Part shown: piece after piece, positions 57,095 to 64,000 of the stretch
Layout: every line of letters begins with the position of its first letter
How positions within the stretch are numbered: position 1 is the first letter of the stretch
Source of the DNA: Phycomyces nitens
Taxonomy: Eukaryota; Mucoromycota; Mucoromycetes; Mucorales; Phycomycetaceae
Length of the DNA: 64,000 nt
Reading direction: 5' to 3'
Assembly (NCBI GenBank): GCA_022702545.1
Contig: JAHRBC010000006.1
Coordinates: 434,001-498,000 of the forward strand
Made by a program: the position numbers and the translations under genes
Notes under the pieces: generated by a model
Database searches by the model: none
What the model saw: only the letters and a program-made list of their open reading frames with translations
What the model was told of the DNA's origin: nothing

Positions 57095-58754
57095 ATGGAA
57101 ATCACTCGAAATCATTATCTCTGGCAAAAGTATATTTTAGCACATTATGCCCTTGGAGCCTTGATAAGTGGTAACGATAAGCCATAAAAATTATTAATTA
57201 ATGAAAGACTAACCAGAGAACCATATTATATCCTTTGTAAACAATTTATCTTGGTATGTTTTCCATACAATGCTTTCTAGAGAGTTTTTAATCAATTGAC
57301 CGGGATTTGCAAAAAAAAAATAGATCACTATCATTATAGTCCAGGCAGCCGTTATTGCAGAGAGTAGTAGCATTAGTGGCCATTTGATGATATCAGGTAA
57401 ATATATGAATATATAAATATAAATATATATTGAAAGTTGTATAACAAATGAATTAATCCAATTTATATATGAAAACTTTTTTAATTAATCATCAAATAAC
57501 ATATAGCCTCACCCACACCCACACCGACTGAACCACACATTGTACCTGGTTCTACAATGAGCATAGCGACTAGTGGAGTATCACCTGACCTGACTGGCCT
57601 GGATCTATCTCCACTTTATGGATCAGCCACACCCACACCAAATGCTCCTCTGACATCCTACACCATGCTTACTATATCCCAATCAGCTTCAATTGGAGGC
57701 TGCGGTCAGTCTGGTAAGCCAAATTGAGCAGAGATTTAGACATTAGAAAATAATGTGCTTTTTAGGCTGCTCTAGTTCCTCTAGACCTACAGCCACTCCT
57801 ACTGCTTCCTCTGATGCCTTGAATGCTTCTTCTGGGCTGAGCACTGGAGCAATTGCAGGCATCACAGCTGGGTCTGGTGTGCTGGTCATATTTGCCCTGC
57901 TCTGTGTCTGGAGAGCCAAACGAAGCAAACCAAAGTTTGATCGTGGCCGGGGCATCACACCCTCCATGTTCTTTGATAACCAACCCAATCTGCAACCAAA
58001 GGACGGCTCCAGTGATCGATTGAGTGCCTATTCATTCACATCTCCAAATGCTGCGTTTGGCTACTCTCCCCAGCCACTCTCTGAAAAAACAACCGCAATG
58101 CTGGACCAAATGTACAACATTAAACAGTACAATAACCCAACCGCACAGACATTGGCCAATAATGCGCCTGCGAAAAGCACGGCACGGCTGTCAAAGTACA
58201 ACTACCTGACCCAAGTCTTTTCGCAGATGCGTGCGTCGACTGGACAAGATCCACAGCCCCAGTCATCTGCTGTGGTGAGACAGATGCGTGAGAAAGAGAC
58301 GATCGGACAGCCTGAAATGACCAGTGGCCCTGATCGAACCCTGCATGAGTCTACAGTGCTCGGACCACACCAGCCAGAAGAACAAGCTTTGGAGTCCAAA
58401 TCAATCGTAGAAGTGTCCAAACTAAACTTTTCCAACACAAGGTTTGGGACTGTTCCAGCCATTTCTGTCAGTCCACCGCCCAACAAACCCAATGGACCCT
58501 ACAATAGTCAATACCAACAGCCCCCACGAATTGCAGTATATAACGAACACGACGAGCAAAAGGAGATTATTGATCCTTACCGTGGAATGAATGGAAGAGA
58601 CAGTATGATGTCAGAAGTTAGTCAGTACAGTACCTTTTCGACTGACACCAACCCATTCCGTGCCTCTACTGGTAGTGCAGACTCTGTGACAGTGCCTTAT
58701 ATTCCCCAACAGCCACAGCCTGTTGTTCATTCCCAACGCTACGAATACATTTAA
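57095..58754 (+). CDS. Single-pass membrane protein with Ser/Thr/Pro-rich ectodomain
   Basis: Two exons are well supported (57505 to 57711 and 57765 to 58754). They read PTPTPTEPHIVPGSTMS, SPLYGSATPTPNAPLTS and SIGGCGQSGCSSSSRPTATPTASS, then one transmembrane helix (STGAIAGITAGSGVLVIFALLCVW) with a basic stop-transfer RAKRSK. A cytoplasmic tail of about 270 residues follows, containing RGRGITPSMFFD and many Ser/Thr/Gln. The layout resembles fungal cell-surface sensors of the MID2/WSC kind, with heavy O-glycosylation likely, but no WSC domain is visible and the signal peptide was not located. The upstream exon is guessed from an ATG at 57095 (MEITRNHYLWQKYIL..) and a GTAACG donor near 57169; this part is weak. 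Confidence 0.6.
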
Positions 58755-59426
58755 ATCCTATTTATTTATTTAACTTATTATTTCTTTACTATTTACTATT
58801 ATCTAATTATTCCACTATTATTATTATTATTATTATTATTTAAGCAAAAATCAGCCTACAAGTAAAGTAAAATATACTCATGCATGCGCGATTTAAAACA
58901 AAATATCGCTTGTCCAAAAACAGTTGGTCAACAATGAATTGATTTGATATCCGCCCAAATGTTTTAACATCCGACTCTTTGGTTCTGGATTTTGCGGCTG
59001 TACAATACTCTTTGTTACTCAAGGCGTTTTATAACCTATCTATCTATCTATCTATATCTCTCTCTCTCTTTTATTCTCTCACTCTCTCTTGCTCTCTGGG
59101 TATCTAAAATGAAAGATTATCAAAGTAATCAAGATATATTAAATAAAAAAAGGACTGGGCTAGTTTATTACAAATCATAAAGACAGCTCAGTTGAGTGCA
59201 CCAATTGGGGATTGGGATTGGGATTGCAATTGCAATTGTTTACATATATTCTTATCCTTATTGTTGCAAAAAGGTACAACTGAATTGTACCTCGAAATAG
59301 ATGTGGTCATTTAAACCATATATTCATAAATGTATCAACATGCAATACACGAATATATATAAAAAAAACAAAAAACAAAAATAAATAGATAACCAATTCC
59401 CTCCCCCTACCCCTTTTATCATATCA

Positions 59427-59466
<40 letters not shown>

Positions 59467-60100
59467 TTAAAATTTCCTAGCCTAGAGACATTTTATTTTT
59501 ATATATACATATATAAATACAGGTAGCCTACAAGCTCCTAGCAACAAATCGGCTAAACATCATTATTTGTATACACCAATTTCAACATGTGAAAATATAT
59601 TTCATGAGTATATATGTAACCATGATATTAAAGGATCGTTATTATTCGAGTGGTGCAAAGAATAAAATAATATATAAATACATATGTATCGATATCCCAA
59701 GTCATACATCTTGTATACACTCTGCAGTTGAGATCTATAAATGTTCCCAAAGCAAGAAAAGGTGTGTTACGATGTACAGACCAACTCTTCCTTGGATTTC
59801 CATGTTTGGTTTCAAGGCTGTAATCAAATCTTGATTAAAACACGAGGATAAATAGTATAATAATATACATTGTATTATGATTATGGTGATTATTCAATAA
59901 ATTGACGTGTAGTTCAAGTGTTTAAAGGGGGGAGGAATGACGCATGTCTATACACAGAATTGAAAGAAAAGAGAACAAAACAAAACATAGTGAATAAAGA
60001 AATGGAAAATATACATAAGGGAATCATAAAGAAAATCAAGGCATGTAGTAAGATTTGGCTTTGTACAAAAAAAATAAAGGGGGACAATTGATCTGGATGT
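58755..60100. other. Intergenic region with simple repeats
   Basis: No supported gene in about 1.35 kb. Simple tracts are (TTA)n at 58818-58841, (TATC/TC)n at about 59039-59070, and a long (ATT)n at 59428-59465. Presumed 3'UTRs of the convergent membrane-protein and CSL genes lie here. Confidence 0.6.
59428..59465. repeat. (ATT)n microsatellite
   Basis: About twelve ATT units between convergent genes, similar to the tract at 3868-3904. Confidence 0.85.
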
Positions 60101-62551
60101 TTAGAATGTGTAAAAAAGGTCTGTTTGATAGACAAGGCCGTCGGTCCGTACCAGAAGCAATGGCAGACTTTTGGTGTGGCCACTGCTTTCTGACGTTTCT
60201 TGGTCGGCTGGACTGATTGCAAGACTGGTCTCGAGGATGTGAGTGTCCGGCACTACACAGCGAATAGACTCCTTTGACTGATAGTCTGTCTTGGCCTCAA
60301 TGTCACCAAACCACACCTTGAGATCTCGGCCAATGTGTTCTCCTGTGAGGGTAAGAAGATCACCACAAGTAGTCAGATTGTTGACGGTTGGGAATTGTGT
60401 TAGTCCGGATTGTGTGCGTGAGATATCGGGCGTCCAAAATGTGTAGGATGCGCAGTCCGTGCCAACAATCGTCCACACTGCTGCATCAGACACGTCTTCG
60501 GTCCAACAACTGCCGTCCGAAGAAAGGTCTTGGGCGGTTGCACTATTACGCCGAGATGGCTCTACAGGTCGCTTTGGAGCATCGGGTTTGTGGAGGATTC
60601 GGGAGGCGGTGGTACGATGCATGCCGACAACATCGTTTAGACATGCGAGATAAGAAACCGGTTGACAGGAATCAGGGAGGTCCCAGGATGAAGTGGAGAA
60701 AGAAGGCTTGGTGTTATTTGTTGAATAGGCTGACGGATCCTGAATGATTTGAAAGGCGATCTTGTGCAATTGAGAGACCGGATCACCAAGTACTTCGTCG
60801 CCGCATTCGCCGCCTGCACTACCATTAGATCTGTCGATGCGACTGCCTCCAAGTGCCATTGAGCCTCGATCGACCTTGCGAATCACCATGACTGGACTGA
60901 CCAGACCAGTTGTAGCGCACTGGAGAACAACAGACTGGTTGTAGTGAATTGCCACTGGACCTCCTTTGGCCTTGAGGGCAATGGCAGGTGGAGGAGGGAT
61001 GTGTTTATTGCGAGTATGTGGATGATTTTCAGATTGCTGAGTATCGACAATCCAGACAACAAAGGGATCCCACTGGCCAGTTCTGGCAATAAAGCAGGTC
61101 CCATTTGTATCCATGAGAGGGTTTGTTGACTGGTTGCGAACGCCAAGATACTTTGTCGACACCGTCTGAGAACGGATACGATTGAACAGAGAAATAGTCG
61201 TGCCATGGTGGATGCAAACTATATTACAAATTCCAAATGAGTTTTTATGATTACTAAGTTTTCAATCAAAAAAAGTAACAGCAAAACTTACGGTCCATAT
61301 TCTTTGCACTCTGGCGTTTCTTGGATGGCTTGGAGATCACCTTGATCCCCTTGGAGGCCAATGTGCCTAAAAAGAGCCCGTTGCCAAGCTGGATCTTCAC
61401 CAACACCTCGACCCGTTTGCGCTTTTCGTCTGCATCATTGATATGCAGTTGCTTGGATACGCATTTTCCCGAGATAATCTGGGTTTCACCCAATACACAG
61501 GCGGTGGCTGCCATGGACGCCGCGCTATCAAGGAGTGCGCCCTGCTGATTGTGCCACTCGAGTACGCCAGTCTGGCTGGTGGCCTCTCCTGAAATCTGAA
61601 TTGTGAGCTTTGCTGGAGTGGCCCTCGAGGCCTGTTCGTGAGACCACCAGTCGGCACCTGTCAAGAGTGTGGTGGGAGGAGGACAGAGGAATCTGTTAAA
61701 GTTATTTGTTTATCAGCAACTGAACTGATAGCCATAAAATTTATAACCTACCTTTTTTCGGTGCCATAGCTTTTCTGGGCCACCTTGCTGGTCAGGATCA
61801 TCACCGTGCGTTCGTTGGCTGGGATGGTGCCTTGGTTGCGCGAGACGAGATACTGCTGAAGAAGGGGCTTGAACGAAGACGGGGACTGGGTGAACTCAGC
61901 AGTGCAGCGAATCGGCTCGAACATGGTGGCCTGCATCGGGGTAGGAGGGGAGGGTGATGGTGAGAGCGAAAAGGGCGAGTTTGGTGGTGATGCTAGGGTT
62001 GGAGGGATTACAATGGTCCGTCGTGGGCGCTTGGTTCTGGGATCATCGGCCAGGATAGAGGGCGAGATTGTGTCTTGGGGTGGGAAGGAGAGAAAGTCGT
62101 CGGGTGGTAGACAGGAAGGGTCCATAAACGGCAGCATCAGCATCTCCTTGGTTGCAATGGGGTCCTGGAGCGACTGGAGGAAGGATTGGTTGTTTGAGTG
62201 GGACATTGAGAGTGCTCTCCTGGGCATGGCTCTTTCTACGGGAGGGTCAAGTGGGGGCTGAGACCAGATGGCACCAAGCAACTGTTGGAAATCTGGGTCC
62301 CATTTGGACATATCAAAATCTTGCCTAAAGATGTCCATGGAGTGGAAGTCTAGTTCTCCTACGGCTACCGAGTGGCGTCGGGAGTGTGAGCCTGTGTCTT
62401 GTTCGATGGTAAAGTCATTAAATGTTGCGAGGGGATCTAGGGCAATTGGAGCCGGGACAGGAGAGCTAGGGGAGGAGTAGACATAGTCTGACCAGGGCGT
62501 ATCCTCGATCTTTCTCTTGCGGCAGAATGGATCAAACACGGAGTCGTACAT
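60101..62551 (-). CDS. CSL-family transcription factor (CBF1 / Su(H) / Lag-1)
   Basis: Three exons (62551-61752, 61692-61292, 61218-60101) give 772 aa. A low-complexity N-terminal region of about 240 residues (PPNSPFSLSPSPSPP) precedes the CSL core. The N-terminal Rel-like domain has [23 protein letters not shown]. The beta-trefoil follows with SGKCVSKQLHINDADEKRKRVEVLVKI, LGTLASKGIKVISKPSKKRQSAKNMD, CIHHGTTISLFNRIRSQTVSTKYL and DPFVVWIVD. The last part ends with an IPT/TIG-like fold (LTGEHIGRDLKVWFGD, RCVVPDTHI). These are the DNA-contacting blocks of RBP-J and fission-yeast Cbf11/Cbf12. Animal CSL binds GTGGGAA-type sites; fungi have no Notch, and fungal CSLs act in adhesion, cell cycle and lipid gene control. 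Long inserts separate the trefoil and TIG parts. Confidence 0.93.
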
Positions 62552-63007
62552 GGTCGCCAGCGAGCAGAAAATAGAAAAAGGTATTCAAGAAGAAGAAGAA
62601 GAAGAAGAAGAAGAATAAAGATCAAAAAAAAACCGCCAGAATTTAACCAAAACGCCTTGTCGCACGGGACCCATCGTACAGCGTTTGTGTCTCAAAGACG
62701 AGTGCGGCACCTCAAAGGCCATATAAATATTCAACCCACCCCACACTTTGCAAGGTGACCAATCAAAAGGACGCAACCCAGTTTCTCTCTCTCATTTGCG
62801 GGGTGCCTAGATTATATTCTTTCAACGATGCACATGACAGACGTCTGTACTTCTTTAACCTAGTCCCCCATTTTCCCACCTGATTTCCCGCCTTTCTTGC
62901 CAGCCCATTTTAGCCGAATGGGCGGGTCACACAGGTAACTCCACATCATTTCCTCATTCACCCTTTTTTTTATTTAAAGAAAACCATGTATAAATCTTTA
63001 TTCTTGC
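62552..63007. promoter_or_regulatory. Space between ARPC4 and CSL genes
   Basis: Both genes are transcribed leftward, so this region holds the CSL promoter and ARPC4 3' flank. The GAA tract, a C-rich CCCACCCCACAC stretch (62735-62745) and a T-rich region near 62960-62975 are visible. No gene. Confidence 0.4.
62588..62616. repeat. (GAA)n purine tract upstream of the CSL gene
   Basis: A run of GAA units sits about 40 bases upstream of the CSL start codon, in its presumed 5'UTR or promoter. Confidence 0.8.
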
Positions 63008-63774
63008 CTAGGCAAACTAAGTATTCATATTTAGTGTCACATACAGGCATGTCATCACTGTACACTTTCCCCACCCCAACTTACCTGAGAAAGGTAACTC
63101 TCGGCCACAGTACGAGCACGCGTATTGACACTTAATTTCATCTCTGAGATCTCCTTGTCAACCTCCTCCATAAAGTGTACAATAAAGTCCACCAGCTTGT
63201 GCTTCAGCATCTGCTCCGTGTGGCTATTTGTAATCAAGAACGAAATGTCATAGCCCTTCAAAAGGTCAGTCCTAGTTCCTCAACTGCTTCCAATCTACCT
63301 CTACTGGCTTCCTGCGCAGGATCACAAAGCTCTCGGCTCTCAGCATCATGAAGCGTGAGAATTTGTGGCACAGGATGCGCTCCAGATCATCAGCCTGTTT
63401 AATCTTGATGCTGACCCGTACCGAGTTCACAGACGGCTCAATCAAAACCTTTTCATTTTCGTTGCGGCTGATAGCCAAAGGATTCAGCAGGACTTCCTTG
63501 GACTTTCTACAATACCAGCGTCAACCACTTGTCAGCTTAACCGTAGCTCTTGTTACCCAGATTCAACTTCGGGCGTATTGTGTCTCTCGGCCACCTGAGA
63601 AGAGAAATTCTCGAGGCAGAGTGCAGCTGTCAGACTAGACCGCACTGCTGTCAGATAAGGGCGAAGAGTGTTGGACTATGAGATTTCAATATATTACTAT
63701 CCTTTGCCAACCCCGCCTCATCATCTCGGTCATCATTCAAAATAGCCATCCTGCACATTATCTAGGCCTACCAT
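63008..63774 (-). CDS. Arp2/3 complex subunit 4 (ARPC4, 20 kDa)
   Basis: ARPC4 is a core subunit of the actin-nucleating Arp2/3 complex. Five exons (63774-63772, 63675-63557, 63506-63299, 63255-63085, 63016-63008) sum exactly to 169 aa, the family length. Landmarks are [94 protein letters not shown] and [46 protein letters not shown]. The first exon is only the ATG and the last is nine bases (FA and stop). Reading through the final donor would add a different tail, SWGGESVQ, which matches the family less well. Confidence 0.93.
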
Positions 63775-64000
63775 TCTTTGGGTTGTATAGCTCGCTGATT
63801 GAGATGGACGATTGGGCTATATAGAATAAAAGGCGGGAAACCACAGCCAGACTTTACGAGGTAGAGATGAGCTTGGTCAAGTCGAACCACGTACTGACCA
63901 CTCATGACAACGTCATCCATTTGGTACTCCGACATTACTGCCCAGTGTGGATAACATCAGAATCATTTGCAATGTATATAATAGATATAGCTGGCTAGAG
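63775..64000. other. Upstream of ARPC4 to window end
   Basis: Presumed ARPC4 promoter. No coding sequence recognised; a gene may start beyond the window. Confidence 0.4.

Noticed and set aside
57001..57105. Minus-strand frame with KRKKKDG-type words
   Set aside because: It comes from a TTTCTTTTTTCTC tract that is more simply a pyrimidine-rich leader of the + strand gene.
1..64000. CRISPR arrays, bacterial operons or riboswitches
   Set aside because: Spliced eukaryotic genes throughout; no regularly spaced direct repeats with unique spacers were seen.

Overview
This window is nuclear DNA of a fungus. Protein-coding genes are broken by many short introns (about 40-100 bases, GT..AG, often with a CTAAT/TTAAT-like branch site), the intergenic DNA is very AT-rich, and the conserved genes are eukaryotic (cullin, CCT1, eRF1, ARPC4, BUB2, SOSS-B, CSL). 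A CotH-family secreted protein, an EXORDIUM-like secreted protein, a Fanzor remnant and a PD-(D/E)XK ORF of a type I associate with Mucorales point to Mucoromycota, probably a Mucorales-like species. Species is not determinable from sequence alone. eRF1 keeps its NIKS and GGQ motifs, consistent with the standard code.

Layout: 0.15-9.2 kb is gene-dense: a CUL4-type cullin (-), an EXORDIUM-like secreted protein (+), a CotH-family protein (-) and an unrecognised multi-pass membrane protein (-). From about 9.2 to 26.5 kb there is a gene-poor, repeat-rich island. It holds two near-identical inverted copies of a roughly 890-bp repeat (11.55-12.44 and 19.04-19.94 kb). Between them lie decayed Ty3/gypsy pieces in both orientations, a SKP1-like gene fragment, and an unrecognised ORF preceded by a tandemly duplicated leader. 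Outside the arms is a possible LINE remnant.

From 26.5 to 34.2 kb genes return, all on the + strand: an AVT-type amino-acid transporter, a membrane-anchored acyl-CoA-binding protein, SOSS-B (ssDNA-binding OB fold), a BUB2-like TBC GAP and a 55-residue candidate small protein. The 34.2-38.2 kb stretch is mostly empty but contains a decayed Fanzor (eukaryotic TnpB-like) C-terminal fragment. From 38.2 to 50.7 kb come a periplasmic-binding-protein-like type I membrane protein, a TPR/metallo-beta-lactamase fusion protein, a small unknown protein, CCT1 and eRF1 (divergent), and a diacylglycerol/sphingosine-kinase-type lipid kinase.

At 51.3-53.6 kb is a 2.3-kb TA-flanked element with 80-bp terminal inverted repeats that I read as identical. 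It carries a truncated Tc1/mariner transposase remnant and a frameshifted PD-(D/E)XK-like ORF. The rest contains an unrecognised multi-exon gene with an acidic tail, a single-pass membrane glycoprotein, a CSL (CBF1/Su(H)/Lag-1) transcription factor and the Arp2/3 subunit ARPC4.

The housekeeping genes do not form one pathway. The most unusual content is the mobile-element island, the TIR element with its nuclease-like passenger, the Fanzor relic and the TPR-hydrolase fusion. Exon boundaries were placed by reading splice sites by eye; for several genes the exon lengths sum to a multiple of three, which is stated where checked.
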